Notes: a model not told the origin generated them from the sequence alone. 64,000 nt of DNA from Pseudonocardiales bacterium (GCA_019247305.1 JAFAPC010000185.1:1-64000), one strand, 5' to 3'. Positions 1-9,726 are shown, counted from the stretch's first letter. Program-made: numbers and translations.

Positions 1-104
1 CGCCTACCCCATCGGCTGGGCGACGGGAGCCGTGTGACGCGAGAGCGTCACGCACGGTTCAACGAGCGCCGGGGGGCGCAACTCCCCCCGGCGACTCACC
101 TGCC
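1..104 (+). mobile_element. 3' end of a group II intron (domains V and VI)
   Basis: Positions 27-60 match the 34-nt domain V hairpin of bacterial group II introns: GAGCCGTGTG opens the stem, a GCGAGAGC tetraloop-type turn follows, and CGCACGGTTC closes it. Immediately after comes a second hairpin, 68-76 pairing with 84-92, in the position of domain VI. The intron-encoded reverse transcriptase would lie before the window. The exact 3' splice point is uncertain, probably near 100-104. Domain V is the catalytic core and is intact here, so the intron may be complete upstream. Confidence 0.75.
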
Positions 105-132
105 AAAACCGACACATTCTGTCGGTTTTGGC
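102..132. repeat. Perfect 13-bp inverted repeat beside the intron end
   Basis: GCCAAAACCGACA at 102-114 is the exact reverse complement of 120-132, with a 5-nt loop. It lies at the intron 3' boundary. Class C group II introns prefer terminator-like hairpins as target sites, so this may be part of the target or a terminator of the interrupted locus. There is no clear U tract. Confidence 0.6.
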
Positions 133-610
133 ACACAAACAGTGATCTTTCCAGGCGGGAGGCGCCCAGTAGGGCAGCCGAGCTGGGCTTGGGCATGATC
201 GACAGACCGCCGCACGCCGCGTTGGACTCCACGCACCATCGTGATCGGCCGTGTCATTCCTCAGTGGCTGGTCATCAGACACCGGGTCCGCCGATGCGCA
301 GCGGGCCTGCTCACGGCAAGCCGTGAGAAAACCAGACTCAAACCTCGAAGTTTCGCCAGACATAGTTGATCTAGTGGTGGTCGGCGAGGGCTCGGTGACC
401 GTCAGGTCGCCCTGCGGGGAGAGGAGCGTGTGGTGGCGGTTCAGAGAGTGGTGCGACGATCCGCGGGTCCGGATATCGGCACAGTCTCGCGCATGGTTTA
501 CTTCCGGGTCGCAAGCCAGCGTGCCTCGGCGCGCGGGTCAGCCCACCTGCTGCCGCGCTGGCTTGGTCGGCGTTGCTGTGCGTGACATTGGTCTGACGCA
601 CGGCGAACAC
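133..610. other. Stretch without a recognised gene
   Basis: Open frames exist on both strands, but none has a recognisable domain or convincing ribosome binding site, and none matches a family I know. It may be decayed flanking sequence of the intron. Confidence 0.4.
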
Positions 611-627
611 TACTGAAGGAGATCACC

Positions 628-861
628 ATGCCCCAGGACCACGCGTCCCCCACCAGCAGCCCTCGCCTCGATGATCTACTCGCGATGATGGGGATCACGC
701 GCGAGCAGCTGGTGGGGATGACCGCCGATGACCTCTTCGCTGCCGCGACACGATGGCAGAACGCGACCGCTATCGCCAAGGCTGCGCGTTGCCTGTCCCC
801 CCTCGATCGCCTCATCGACAGCCTGCCGGTGCCATCGGCGAGTTTAGCTATGCTGAACTGA
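628..861 (+). CDS. Small hypothetical protein, 77 aa
   Basis: The start is well supported: GAAGGAGATCACC precedes the ATG, and the same leader form (AAAGGAGATCA) is used by the sod gene at 32.9 kb. The product is soluble, acidic in its N-terminal half and predicted mainly helical, with a D-D-L-L-A-M-M-G-I-T segment that could be a short helical repeat. No cysteines suggest metal binding and no membrane segment is seen. I do not recognise the family. The gene is followed by the convergent ackA, so it is probably transcribed alone. Confidence 0.55.
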   Translation: MPQDHASPTSSPRLDDLLAMMGITREQLVGMTADDLFAAATRWQNATAIAKAARCLSPLDRLIDSLPVPSASLAMLN

Positions 862-933
862 TCGCCGACTGCTCGCCAAGATGGGCGGCTTACGCCAGTT
901 AGCGGAGCTCCTCACCAATGCGTGAGTGGCGGT

Positions 934-2082
934 CTATGGGTGGTTCATCGAGGAGCCACCGCGCGCGGAGTTGGAGCGGTTGCTCGTGCCGCGCAGGACG
1001 GCGCGGGTCTGCCGGGCGATTTCGGTGTCCTCGCGAGCCGTGATCACCAGGGTGCGCACCGGCGCCTCAGGGCTGCTGATGTCTGTGTCCGTGGTGGCGG
1101 TGGTGTTGGCGGATTCGTCCACGCCGACGCCGAGGAAACCCAGACCGGCGGTGGTCGCCGCCCGCACGATGGACTGGTGCTCGCCGACGCCCCCGGTGAA
1201 GACCAAGGCATCCAGCCCATCCATGGCTGCGGTCATCGCGGCGATCTCGCGGCGTAGCCGGTGCACGTAGACCTCGAACGCCCGGAGGGCCTCCGAGTGG
1301 CCGGCGGCGGCGTCCCGACACACCTGGCGCATGTCGCCGGAGCCGCCAGCCAGTCCCGCCAACCCGGATTTGTGCTCCAGGGTGTCGGAGAGCTGTGCGA
1401 TGCTCACCCCGGTGTGCTGCAGCAGCCACAGCAGCAAACCGGGATCAATGTTTCCTGGACGGGTGGCCATGACCAATCCCTCCAACGGGGTGAACCCCAT
1501 GGTGGTGTCGACCGAGTGTCCGCTAGCGACCGCGGCCAGTGAGGCGCCGGCCCCCAGGTGGCAGCTCACGATCCGCAGCCCGACCACATCGCGCCCGAGG
1601 AGCTCGGCTGCCCGACGGCAGGCATAGGCGTGGGACAGGCCGTGGAAGCCGTAGCGCCGCAGGCCCCATTGCTCGATCCAGGTGCGGGGCAGGGCGTAGG
1701 TCGCCGCCGCCTCGGGCAGCCCGTGATGGAAGGCGGTGTCGAAACAGGCGACGGCCGCGACGTCGGGCAGTGCCTGGGCGATGGCATCGATGCCGGCCAC
1801 ACCACGGGGTTGGTGCAGCGGGGCGAGTTCGCCCAGCGCCGCGATCCGGTCGCGCACGTCGGCATCGATCACCGTCGGGCCGTGGAAGGCGCTGCCGCCG
1901 TGGACGATGCGGTGGCCGACCGCGTCCACCCGGTCCAGACCGGCCACGAAGCGTTCGATCTCCTCGGTCTCGTGGCGCCCAGCCCACTGGCCGAGGTCCA
2001 GGGCTGTGACGACGCGGTCGGCCGGGTTAAGCAGGCGCATTTTCAAGCTGGAGGACCCGGCGTTGGCGACGAGCACATACAC
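934..2082 (-). CDS. ackA: Acetate kinase
   Basis: Converts acetyl phosphate plus ADP to acetate plus ATP in the cytoplasm. All family signatures are present in order: N-terminal NAGSSSLK with the substrate Asn at residue 7, HRIVHGG, FDTAFH, YGFHGLSH, HLGAGAS, the TRPGNIDP segment and FTGGVGE near the C-terminus. At 382 aa it is close to the usual ~400. It lies 15 bp downstream of the phosphoketolase gene on the same strand, so the two form an operon in which phosphoketolase supplies the acetyl phosphate. The last ~20 residues are a Ser/Asn-rich tail beyond the fold. Function is certain from the motifs. Confidence 0.95.
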   Translation of the reverse strand: MYVLVANAGSSSLKMRLLNPADRVVTALDLGQWAGRHETEEIERFVAGLDRVDAVGHRIVHGGSAFHGPTVIDADVRDRIAALGELAPLHQPRGVAGIDAIAQALPDVAAVACFDTAFHHGLPEAAATYALPRTWIEQWGLRRYGFHGLSHAYACRRAAELLGRDVVGLRIVSCHLGAGASLAAVASGHSVDTTMGFTPLEGLVMATRPGNIDPGLLLWLLQHTGVSIAQLSDTLEHKSGLAGLAGGSGDMRQVCRDAAAGHSEALRAFEVYVHRLRREIAAMTAAMDGLDALVFTGGVGEHQSIVRAATTAGLGFLGVGVDESANTTATTDTDISSPEAPVRTLVITAREDTEIARQTRAVLRGTSNRSNSARGGSSMNHP

Positions 2083-2097
2083 CGCAGCGTCCCCTAG

Positions 2098-4470
2098 CTA
2101 GAATGACCAGGCCCAGTCGCGGACCTCGGGCAGATCCTCCCCGTGGGCGCGGGTCCACTGATGGTGGCGGGTCCGTAGGTCCTGCATCCGCTGGCGCAGC
2201 AGCGCGGTCCGTGACCCGAAACCGGGGACCCGGTCGAGCACGTCGGTGACCAGTCGGAAGCGGTCCATGTCGTTCATCACGAGCATGTCGAACGGAGTGG
2301 TCGTGGTGCCTTCCTCCTTGTAGCCGCGCACGTGGATGTTGTAGTGGTTGGTGCGGCGGTAGGTCAGGCGGTGAATTAACCATGGGTAGCCGTGATAGGC
2401 AAAGATCACCGGTCGGTCTGTAGTAAACAGCGCGTCGAACTCGCGGTCGTTCATCCCGTGTGGGTGTTCGGTGTCCGGTTGCAGTCGCATCAGGTCCACC
2501 ACGTTGACCACCCGCAGCCGAAGCGTGGGGAGGTGTTCGCGCAGGAGTGCCGTGGCGGCCATGACCTCCAGGGTGGGCGCGTCACCGGCGCAGGCCAGCA
2601 CCACGTCAGGGTCGTCGTTCTCGTCGGTGCTGGCCCAGTCCCAGATCCCGGCACCCCGGGCGCAGTGCAGGACCGCTTCGGACATCGGCAGCCAGTCCGG
2701 GGTCGGGTTCTTCCCCGCGACGATGACATTGACGTAATCGCGGCTGCGCAGGCAGTGGTCGGCTACGGACAGCAGGGTGTTGGTGTCCGGCGGCAGGTAC
2801 ACCCGGATCACTTCGGCTTTCTTGTTCATCACGTGGTCGATGAAGCCGGGGTCCTGATGGGAGAAACCGTTGTGGTCCTGGCGCCACACGTGCGAGGTCA
2901 GCAGGTAGTTCAGCGAGGCGATCGGGCGTCGCCACGTCAGCTGTTTGCTGGTCTTCAACCACTTGGCGTGCTGGTTGAACATTGAATCGATGATGTGAAT
3001 GAATGCTTCATAGCAGGAGAACATTCCGTGCCGCCCGGTCAGCAGGTAGCCCTCCAACCAGCCCTGACACAGGTGCTCGGACAGCACCTCCACCACTCGG
3101 CCACTGCGCGCCAGATGCTCGTCGACCGGCAGTAGCCTGGCCTGCCATTGCTTATCGGTGGCCGCATAGACGGCATCCAGCCGGTTAGAGGCGGTCTCAT
3201 CCGGCCCGAACAGTCGAAAGTTACGGGCCTGTTCGTTACGGCGCACCACCTCCTGCAGGAACCGGCCCAGCACCCGGGTCGGCTCCGAGCTGGATCCGCC
3301 ATGGTTGGTCACCTGGACGCCAAACTCCTGGAAGTCGGGCAGCTCCAGGGGGCGCAGCAACAGCCCCCCGTTGGCGTGCGGACTGGCGCCCATCCTGCGC
3401 TGACCGCGGGGAATCGAGCCGAGGAGGTCGGGAATCGGACAACCAGCCTCGTCGAATAATTCCTCCGGGCGGTAGGAACGCAGCCAGTTCTCCAGCATCG
3501 CCAGGTGCGCGGGGTTCTCCCGGACCGTGGCCAGGGGCACCTGATGGGCCCGCCAGGTGTCTTCCACCGGCACACCGTCCACCACCGCAGGACCTGTCCA
3601 GCCTTTGGGGGAGCGCAACACGATCATCGGCCACCGGGGCCGCTGCCCGTTGGCACCGCAGCGGGCGCGCTGCTGAATGCGGGAGATCTCGTCGACCACC
3701 TCATCCAGCGTGGTGGCCATCGCCTGATGCATCTGCGCGGGATCCGAGCCCACCACGTACCGGGGCGCGTACCCGTAGCCGTGCAGCAATGCATCCAACT
3801 CCTCATCAGGGATGCGCGCCAACACCGCCGGGTTGGCGATCTTGTAGCCGTTGAGGTGCAGGATCGGCAGCACCGCACCGTCATGCACCGGATCGAGGAA
3901 CTTGTTCGCATGCCAACTGGTCGCCAGCGGACCAGTCTCGGCTTCTCCATCGCCCACCACGCAGGCCACCAGCAACTCTGGGTTGTCGAAGGCCGCACCA
4001 TAGGCGTGTGCCAGCGAGTACCCCAACTCACCACCCTCGTGGATCGAGCCTGGCACCTCCGGCGCCACATGACTAGGCACTCCGCCGGGGAAGGAAAACT
4101 GGCGAAACAACACCCTCATGCCCCGCTCATCGCGCGGTACCTCCGGGTAGGTCTCCGAGTAGCTGCCCTCCAACCAGGTGTTGGCCAGCAACCCGGGACC
4201 GCCGTGCCCGGGCCCGATGACATACATCAGATTCAGATCCCGCTCCCGGATCACCCGATTGAGGTGGGCGTAGATAAAGTTCAACCCCGGCGTGGTGCCC
4301 CAGTGTCCCAGCAATCGCGGCTTAATGTGCTCCGGCCGCAGCGGCTCACGCAGCAGCGGGTTATCCAACAGATAGATCTGGCCCACCGAGAGGTAGTTCG
4401 CCGCCCGCCAGCAGGCATCGACCCACCGTAGTTGTCTCTGCTCCACCACCGTGCCTGCCGCCTCGGACAT
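2098..4470 (-). CDS. xfp: Xylulose-5-phosphate/fructose-6-phosphate phosphoketolase
   Basis: Thiamine-diphosphate enzyme splitting xylulose 5-P or fructose 6-P with phosphate into acetyl phosphate and a shorter sugar phosphate. The start is taken at 4470, where GGAGACATTG precedes ATG; this gives 790 aa, the normal length, while a longer in-frame extension to 4569 lacks family similarity. Visible signatures are [28 protein letters not shown], the ThDP/Mg motif region GDGEAETGP, and [12 protein letters not shown]. It is the first gene of an operon with ackA, giving a one-ATP bypass from sugar phosphates to acetate. It is transcribed divergently from the DosR-like regulator, from a ~170-bp intergenic stretch. 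Confidence 0.95.
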   Translation of the reverse strand: MSEAAGTVVEQRQLRWVDACWRAANYLSVGQIYLLDNPLLREPLRPEHIKPRLLGHWGTTPGLNFIYAHLNRVIRERDLNLMYVIGPGHGGPGLLANTWLEGSYSETYPEVPRDERGMRVLFRQFSFPGGVPSHVAPEVPGSIHEGGELGYSLAHAYGAAFDNPELLVACVVGDGEAETGPLATSWHANKFLDPVHDGAVLPILHLNGYKIANPAVLARIPDEELDALLHGYGYAPRYVVGSDPAQMHQAMATTLDEVVDEISRIQQRARCGANGQRPRWPMIVLRSPKGWTGPAVVDGVPVEDTWRAHQVPLATVRENPAHLAMLENWLRSYRPEELFDEAGCPIPDLLGSIPRGQRRMGASPHANGGLLLRPLELPDFQEFGVQVTNHGGSSSEPTRVLGRFLQEVVRRNEQARNFRLFGPDETASNRLDAVYAATDKQWQARLLPVDEHLARSGRVVEVLSEHLCQGWLEGYLLTGRHGMFSCYEAFIHIIDSMFNQHAKWLKTSKQLTWRRPIASLNYLLTSHVWRQDHNGFSHQDPGFIDHVMNKKAEVIRVYLPPDTNTLLSVADHCLRSRDYVNVIVAGKNPTPDWLPMSEAVLHCARGAGIWDWASTDENDDPDVVLACAGDAPTLEVMAATALLREHLPTLRLRVVNVVDLMRLQPDTEHPHGMNDREFDALFTTDRPVIFAYHGYPWLIHRLTYRRTNHYNIHVRGYKEEGTTTTPFDMLVMNDMDRFRLVTDVLDRVPGFGSRTALLRQRMQDLRTRHHQWTRAHGEDLPEVRDWAWSF

Positions 4471-4636
4471 CAATGTCTCCCCAGTGCGTTCCAACCAGCC
4501 AGCTTCCCGACCCACTATCGGACACCTACGCAGGCGAGCGCCACACCTCAACCCGGCCCGTGGTAACAATCACTGGGTGGCCCTGCGCGCGATCACCGGG
4601 CACCATCAACGTATGGGCCAGGACGAGGAAGGCGCC

Positions 4637-5299
4637 GTGCGGGTGTTCCTGCTCGACGATCATGAGGTGGTCCGGCGCGGGTTGCGCGATGTGCTGGAGC
4701 AGGACGGCGGTATCGCGGTGGTGGGGGAGGCGGGGCGGGCTGATGAGGCCCTGCGCCGGATTCCCGCCGTGCGGCCCGATGTGGCGGTGCTTGATGTGCG
4801 GCTACCTGATGGCAGCGGCATCGAGGTCTGTCGGGAGATCCGGTCTTCGTTGCCCTCGGTCGCGTGCCTGATCTTGACGTCCTACGATGATGACGAGTCG
4901 TTGTTTGCTGCGATCATGGCTGGGGCCGCAGGATATGTGCTCAAGCAGATCCGCGGCACCGACCTGGTTGAGGCGGTGCGCCGGGTGGCGCGGGGCCAGT
5001 CACTGCTGGATCCGACGGTCACCGCTACCGTGCTCGCCCGATTGCGCGAGGGGCCGCCTGCCCCCGACCCGCGGTGGGAAGCGTTGTCGGACCGGGAGCG
5101 TGCGGTGCTGGCGCTGATTGCTGAGGGGTTGTCCAACCGGGAGATCGGTGCGCGGCTGTATCTGGCGGAAAAGACCGTGAAAAACCATGTGTCGCGGCTG
5201 CTGGCCAAGCTGCAGATGGAGCGGCGCACGCAGATTGCGGTGTTCGGCGCGACCCTACGCGATCAGGGCACGCTGCGCCCACAGCACCCGGAGAGCTGA
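4637..5299 (+). CDS. devR: DosR/DevR-like NarL-family response regulator
   Basis: Receiver domain (residues ~1-120) with the acidic pair at LLDDHEV, phospho-acceptor Asp in VLDVRLPDG (residue 53) and the conserved Lys in GYVLKQ. A LuxR/GerE helix-turn-helix follows (LSDRERAVLALIAEGLSNREIG and EKTVKNHVSRLLAKL, quoted in parts). The order and many residues follow mycobacterial DosR closely, including LILTSY and the ERRTQ(I/A)AVF end. GTG at 4637 is chosen because AGGAAGG lies just upstream and the protein then aligns at its first residue with DosR; ATG at 4613 is the alternative. Expected to be phosphorylated by a DosS-type kinase (25.98 kb) and to bind the boxes listed in this window. Confidence 0.88.
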   Translation: MRVFLLDDHEVVRRGLRDVLEQDGGIAVVGEAGRADEALRRIPAVRPDVAVLDVRLPDGSGIEVCREIRSSLPSVACLILTSYDDDESLFAAIMAGAAGYVLKQIRGTDLVEAVRRVARGQSLLDPTVTATVLARLREGPPAPDPRWEALSDRERAVLALIAEGLSNREIGARLYLAEKTVKNHVSRLLAKLQMERRTQIAVFGATLRDQGTLRPQHPES

Positions 5300-5347
5300 A
5301 TTCCGGTGCAAGCTCGCCGCACTTGAAGCACGGATTCTCCCGTCGGG

Positions 5348-6268
5348 TCACCGCGCTGATCCGTGCGCGATGTTCGGGCGGGCTACCAGCAGCGGGCACG
5401 GCGCGTGGTGGATCAGCGCCTGGCTGGTCGAGCCCAGCAGCATGCCGGTAAACCCGCCGCGCCCGCGGCTGCCCACCACCAGCAGTTGCGCGCCAGAGCT
5501 CTGCTCGAGGAGGTGTCGCACCGGTCGGTCCCGGGCCAGGACGCGGCGCACTGTGACGTCCGGATACTTCTCCTGCCAGCCCGCCAGCCGCTCGGCCAGC
5601 ATCTCCGCCTGCTCGTTCTCCATCCAGCTCCAGTCCACAATGAGCAGGCTCGCCCGAGCGTAGGCGATATCCGAGGAATAGTCAGTCCAGGTATGCGCTG
5701 CCACCAGATCAACACGGCGCAGCGAGGCTTCCTCAAAGGCTAGCGCAACCGCCGCTTCGCTGGCCGGTGAGCCATCCACGCCCACTACCACCGGCCCGTC
5801 GGTCGGTGGCGCCTCCTCAGGCTGGCGGCCCCGGATCACCGCCACCGGGCAGTGGCCGTGCGCGACCAGGGCCACCGCGGTGGAGCCGACCAGCATGCCA
5901 CTGTTGCCACCCAGTCCGCGGGAACCCAGCACGACCAGCCGGGCTGTGGCGGACTGCTCGATCAGCGCCCATGGTGGATTGGCATGCTGGAGGTCCGCCG
6001 TGACCTCCAGGTCCGGATGTGCCCGGCGCACCGCGGCTTCGGCCGCAGCCAGATACCGGCGGCCATCGAGATCCAACTCTGCGAAGAAGCTCTCCGGAGG
6101 GGTGTACCCGGCGGTGTAGGCAAAAGCGGACACCTTGATGGCGTGCACCAAACGCACGGGCACGTGACGTCGGGCGCCCTCGTCTGCAGCCCACACGGCC
6201 GCGTGCAACGCCGGTAGCGAGCCGTCTATCCCCACCACAATGGGTTGGCCGAGACGATTGTTGGTCAT
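5348..6268 (-). CDS. Universal stress protein with two UspA domains
   Basis: 306 aa, two tandem UspA folds (~8-145 and ~157-298). Each begins with VVVGVDGS or IVVGIDGS and ends with an ATP-binding glycine motif: GSRGLGGNSGMLVGS in the first and GSRGRGGFTGMLLGS in the second, so both halves probably bind ATP. A good ribosome site (AGGAG, 6-nt spacer) precedes the ATG. Tandem-domain proteins of this kind are typical members of the mycobacterial DosR regulon. The gene converges with devR. A weak DosR-like box lies ~170 bp upstream at 6436-6449. Confidence 0.9.
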   Translation of the reverse strand: MTNNRLGQPIVVGIDGSLPALHAAVWAADEGARRHVPVRLVHAIKVSAFAYTAGYTPPESFFAELDLDGRRYLAAAEAAVRRAHPDLEVTADLQHANPPWALIEQSATARLVVLGSRGLGGNSGMLVGSTAVALVAHGHCPVAVIRGRQPEEAPPTDGPVVVGVDGSPASEAAVALAFEEASLRRVDLVAAHTWTDYSSDIAYARASLLIVDWSWMENEQAEMLAERLAGWQEKYPDVTVRRVLARDRPVRHLLEQSSGAQLLVVGSRGRGGFTGMLLGSTSQALIHHAPCPLLVARPNIAHGSAR

Positions 6269-6435
6269 CAGAGACTCCTATGTTCTGCTCGCGTCGTTTT
6301 TGAGGCCGGTGACGATGCCGACCACACGGACACCCTCAGGTCACGGGCTCGCATCCGCACTAGCACCTCCTTTCGATCCCCCTCGACGCTAGCAGTGCGC
6401 GGGGCGGATGCTGTGGCCATTGGTCATCGCTGGCC

Positions 6436-6449
6436 GGGACCTCCGACAC
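6436..6449. promoter_or_regulatory. Weak DosR-box-like site upstream of the tandem UspA gene
   Basis: GGGACCTCCGACAC agrees with the DosR core GGGACTTTNGNCCC at 11 of 14 positions, counting the free ones. It is ~170 bp from the usp start and overlaps the end of a decayed gene, so it is only suggestive. Confidence 0.3.
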
Positions 6450-6481
6450 CATTGCCTGCATCTCCGTTTCGCCCGTCATGT

Positions 6482-6730
6482 TCACCACAGCAGCGAACCT
6501 AAGCCGCGGACGTTTTCTGGCCCCATGTCGATGGCGCCGCAGGGACATTCGGCGACGCAAATGCCACAGCCGCCGATCACTTCCCGGATACCCAGTCATC
6601 ATGGTGGCATCGACTGTGACCATGCCGTCGCGCTGTTCGACGCCGGGCATTTCGGTTAGCAGTGACAGGTCGGCTTCCTGGCCGATCGCAAGGGGGCAGG
6701 GGCGGTTGGCCCCCGTACTGCGGTGAGTTC
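6482..6730 (-). pseudogene. Decayed FAD/NAD(P) oxidoreductase with C-terminal ferredoxin domain
   Basis: On the minus strand, around 6577-6700, the translation reads AIGQEADLSLL followed by DGMVTVDATMMTGYPG. This is the characteristic end of GltD-like FAD oxidoreductases, normally followed by a glycine-rich FAGGD segment. Here the sequence jumps to another frame that reads GGCGICVAECPCGAIDM and stops at 6482, a [4Fe-4S] ferredoxin motif with CxxCxxxCxC spacing. The FAD-binding end has been deleted and the frame broken, and the N-terminal ~300+ residues are missing. It is a remnant of a redox gene next to the hydrogenase operon. Confidence 0.65.
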
Positions 6731-6786
6731 TCGTCCAACTTCACCATCGCGGCCAGTTCGGTGGTCGGCGGACGTCCCGGAAAGGA

Positions 6787-6800
6787 GGGTCTTACGCCCC
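6787..6800. promoter_or_regulatory. DosR-type box upstream of the hydrogenase operon
   Basis: GGGTCTTACGCCCC matches GGGACTTTNGNCCC at 12 of 14 positions including the free ones. It lies 130 bp before the hoxE start. The same GGGTCTT half-site occurs in the box of the PEP synthase operon at 16161. It places the hydrogenase under the DosR-like regulator by inference. Confidence 0.6.
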
Positions 6801-6835
6801 TGTTCGGGACAATGGGACACGGAAAGCCTTGGCGT

Positions 6836-6961
6836 ATGACAGCGAGACACGTCGACGGCGCGCTTGCCGCAGTCGTCGAGGAGGTTCGCGGCCTACAGGA
6901 CGCCCTGGTCGCCGCGAAGAGGATCGACAATGCCGCTCACAGCACTGTCCTCACCCGGTGA
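6836..6961 (+). CDS. Possible 41-aa leader peptide overlapping hoxE
   Basis: An ATG-started frame of 41 codons lies between the DosR-type box and hoxE and overlaps the hoxE start by 32 bp in another frame. The peptide is amphipathic helical (ALAAVVEEVRGLQDALVAAK). The ribosome site is weak (GGAAAG, long spacer). It could be a small coupled leader or chance. Confidence 0.25.
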   Translation: MTARHVDGALAAVVEEVRGLQDALVAAKRIDNAAHSTVLTR

Positions 6962-7415
6962 GGACGAGCGTTGGCGGCCCGTCCAGGAACGCATACGCCA
7001 GCTCGGCCACCGACCGGACGCCCTGATTGAGGTGCTGCACGTGGCGCAGGAGGCTTTCGGCTACCTCGGCCCCGACGCGTTGGCCTTCATTGGCGCGTCT
7101 CTGGGCGTGCCGATGAGCAAGGTCTACGGGGTGGCCACCTTCTACTCGCACTTCACCTTCCGGCCGCACGGCGAGCACACCTGTGTGGTGTGCACTGGGA
7201 CGGCCTGCCACATCAGCGGCGGCGCGCACATCGTGTCCGCCGTGCAGGTCCGGCTGGGCGTGGCGCCTGGCGAGACAACCGCCGACGGGAAGCTGTCCGT
7301 GCTCACCACCCGCTGCCCGGGCACGTGCAGCCTGGCGCCGATGATCCTGCTGGACGGCGCGCCCATCGGACCGGTCTCAACCGAGGACGTCCTTGCGCGA
7401 CTGGAGGTGCTGTGA
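6930..7415 (+). CDS. hoxE: NAD-linked hydrogenase diaphorase subunit HoxE (NuoE-like)
   Basis: Thioredoxin-like [2Fe-2S] protein, 161 aa. The four cluster cysteines are visible as CTGTAC and CPGTC, the standard NuoE/HoxE pattern, preceded by the helical domain with LGVPMSKVYGVATFYSHF. It passes electrons between HoxF and the other diaphorase subunits. ATG at 6930 is chosen because it follows AAGAGG; longer forms start in unrelated sequence. It is the first gene of a six-gene operon and overlaps hoxF by 4 bp. A DosR-type box lies 130 bp upstream. Confidence 0.9.
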   Translation: MPLTALSSPGEDERWRPVQERIRQLGHRPDALIEVLHVAQEAFGYLGPDALAFIGASLGVPMSKVYGVATFYSHFTFRPHGEHTCVVCTGTACHISGGAHIVSAVQVRLGVAPGETTADGKLSVLTTRCPGTCSLAPMILLDGAPIGPVSTEDVLARLEVL

Positions 7416-9010
7416 CCGACGTCCTTCGGGCCACCGCCCTGGTCTGCCAGGCCGCGAGTTGCCTGGCGGTCGGTTCCGAACAGGTGCTTGAGGCGCTCGC
7501 CGGGCGAATCGCCCAGTCCGGGCTGGTCGACGTGGCCGTCAAGCGGGTTGGCTGTTTGGGCTTGTGCGCCGCCGGCCCGCTGGTCCGCATCGACCCGACC
7601 GGTGCGCTGTGTGAGCGGGTGCGCCCTGAGAGCACCGACGGCCTGGTCGCCGCGTTGCGCGACGCCGGGCCTACCGCCGCGCCGGTGTCGTCATCTGCGC
7701 TGTTCTTCGCGCGTCAGGTGCGCGTGGTGACCGAGAACTGCGGCCGTATCGATCCGGAAGATTTGGATGACTACGTGGCCAGTGGCGGGTACAGGTCGCT
7801 GCGCACCGCGCTCACCTCGATGACCCCGGCCGAGGTCATCGAGCAGGTGCGCCGGAGCGGTCTGCGGGGCCGGGGCGGCGCCGGCTACCCCACCGGCCTG
7901 AAGTGGCTCACGGTCGCGAAGTCGTCCGGCGAGGGCAAGTATGTGATCTGCAACGCTGACGAGGGCGATCCCGGTGCGTTCATGGACCGGTGCGTTCTGG
8001 AAAGTGATCCGCACCGGGTCCTGGAGGGCATGGCGATCGCCGGTTACGCGGTCGGAGCAAGCAAGGGGTACGTCTACTGCCGGGCCGAGTACCCGCTGGC
8101 CATTGCTCGGCTGCGTACCGCGATCAGCCAGGCCCGGCAGGCCGGGCTGCTCGGCGTCCACTTGGCCGAAACGCCCTACGGGTTCGACATCGAGGTCCGC
8201 CTCGGTGCCGGAGCGTTCGTCTGCGGGGAGGAGACCGCGCTGATCGCCTCGGTGGAGGGCAAGCGGGGGACACCCCGGCCGCGACCGCCCTACCCCGCCG
8301 CTGCCGGCCTGTGGGGTCGGCCCACGCTGATCAACAATGTGGAGACGTTCGCCAACGTGCCCGCCATCATTCGCCGCGGCGGGGAGTGGCTCGCGCGCAT
8401 CGGCACCGAGAAGAGCAAGGGCACGAAGGTCTTTGCGTTGGCCGGCCGGGTGGTCAACGTCGGGATCGTGGAGGTCCCCATGGGAACTTCGCTGCGCGAG
8501 ATCGTTGACGACATCGGCGGCGGGGTGGTCGATCGCCGGCCGCTCAAGGCGGTCCAGACCGGCGGCGCATCCGGAGGCTGCATCCCCGCCGACTACCTCG
8601 ACCTGCCGGTCGAGTATGAGTCGCTCACCGCGATCGGCTCGATGATGGGTTCCGGTGGCATGATCGTGATGGACGACACGGTCTGCATGGTCGACGTGGC
8701 CCGGTACTTCATGGACTTCTGCCGCAACGAGTCATGCGGCAAGTGCATCCCATGTCGAGTCGGGACCACGCAGCTGCACATGCTGCTCACCCGGATCGCC
8801 AACGGCGCGGCTACCCTGACCGAGCTGGCCCAGCTCGAACGGCTCTGCGGCACAGTGGCGCGCACCAGCCTGTGCGGCCTCGGCCAAGCCGCGCCCAACC
8901 CGGTACTCAGCACGCTGCGCTACTTTCGCGAGGAGTACCTGGCGCATATCCGGGACCGGACGTGCCCCGCCGGGGTCTGCCCGGTCGCCCAGCGGAAGGT
9001 CGTGCCGTGA
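7412..9010 (+). CDS. hoxF: NAD-linked hydrogenase diaphorase subunit HoxF (NuoF-like)
   Basis: 532 aa flavoprotein that exchanges electrons between NAD(H) and the iron-sulfur chain. An N-terminal thioredoxin-like [2Fe-2S] domain (~1-110) is followed by the FMN/NAD Rossmann-like domain with [30 protein letters not shown] and [14 protein letters not shown]. The C-terminal [4Fe-4S] site is [13 protein letters not shown] plus the late Cys in SLCGLGQ. The GTG start overlaps the hoxE stop (GTGA), showing translational coupling. Length and order match HoxF rather than bare NuoF. Confidence 0.93.
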   Translation: MTDVLRATALVCQAASCLAVGSEQVLEALAGRIAQSGLVDVAVKRVGCLGLCAAGPLVRIDPTGALCERVRPESTDGLVAALRDAGPTAAPVSSSALFFARQVRVVTENCGRIDPEDLDDYVASGGYRSLRTALTSMTPAEVIEQVRRSGLRGRGGAGYPTGLKWLTVAKSSGEGKYVICNADEGDPGAFMDRCVLESDPHRVLEGMAIAGYAVGASKGYVYCRAEYPLAIARLRTAISQARQAGLLGVHLAETPYGFDIEVRLGAGAFVCGEETALIASVEGKRGTPRPRPPYPAAAGLWGRPTLINNVETFANVPAIIRRGGEWLARIGTEKSKGTKVFALAGRVVNVGIVEVPMGTSLREIVDDIGGGVVDRRPLKAVQTGGASGGCIPADYLDLPVEYESLTAIGSMMGSGGMIVMDDTVCMVDVARYFMDFCRNESCGKCIPCRVGTTQLHMLLTRIANGAATLTELAQLERLCGTVARTSLCGLGQAAPNPVLSTLRYFREEYLAHIRDRTCPAGVCPVAQRKVVP

Positions 9011-9726
9011 CTACGGTGCACACCCTCACCATCGACGGCACCGAGGTGGCCGCCGCCGACGGCCAGACCGTGCTTGAGGTCGCCAGGGAACATGGCATCG
9101 ACATCCCAACGCTGTGTCACCTTGAGGGGCTCAGCGATATTGGCGCCTGCCGGCTGTGCTGCGTGGAGGTGAGGGGCTCCGGCAAGCTGCTGCCGGCCTG
9201 CGTGACTCGCGCCGAGGAGGGCATGCAGGTCAGCGCCCATTCCGAGCTGCTCGCCGAGTACCGGCGCACGATCGTCGAGATGCTCTTTGTGGAGCGCAAC
9301 CACATCTGCTCGATCTGTGTGGCCAACAACCATTGCGAGCTGCAGGACCTCGCGCAGGACTTGGGCGTCGACCACCTCGACCTGCCCGCGGTCCACCCGG
9401 ACGTCGGGGTAGACGCCAGCCACGCGCTGTTCGCCATCGACCACAACCGCTGCGTTATGTGCACTCGCTGCGTGCGGGTCTGCGACGAGATCGAGGGCGC
9501 CCACACCTGGGACGTGCGGGGCCGCGGCCTGGCAGCCCGGGTGGTCACCGACCTTGGCACACCCTGGGGCACGTCACCGACCTGCACCAGCTGCGGCAAG
9601 TGCGTCCAGGTCTGTCCCACCGGCGCACTGTTCGAAAAGGGCCGCTCGGTGGCCGAAGGCGCCAAGCACCCCCGACCCTTCCTGCCCTACCGCAAGCTCA
9701 TCTACGAGCAGGGCCCACGGTCATGA
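9007..9726 (+). CDS. hoxU: NAD-linked hydrogenase diaphorase subunit HoxU
   Basis: 239 aa. An N-terminal [2Fe-2S] ferredoxin fold carries cysteines in [18 protein letters not shown] and LLPAC. Next is the His-Cys3 [4Fe-4S] ligand set [14 protein letters not shown], then two [4Fe-4S] motifs, [11 protein letters not shown] and [16 protein letters not shown]. This is the short NuoG-like HoxU, lacking the molybdopterin domain. It wires HoxF to HoxY. The GTG start overlaps the hoxF stop and the stop overlaps the hoxY ATG, so all junctions are coupled. Confidence 0.93.
   Translation: MTTVHTLTIDGTEVAAADGQTVLEVAREHGIDIPTLCHLEGLSDIGACRLCCVEVRGSGKLLPACVTRAEEGMQVSAHSELLAEYRRTIVEMLFVERNHICSICVANNHCELQDLAQDLGVDHLDLPAVHPDVGVDASHALFAIDHNRCVMCTRCVRVCDEIEGAHTWDVRGRGLAARVVTDLGTPWGTSPTCTSCGKCVQVCPTGALFEKGRSVAEGAKHPRPFLPYRKLIYEQGPRS

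Noticed and set aside
3505-4431. A 308-codon plus-strand open frame inside the phosphoketolase gene
   Set aside because: Antisense shadow; the opposite frame carries all phosphoketolase motifs.
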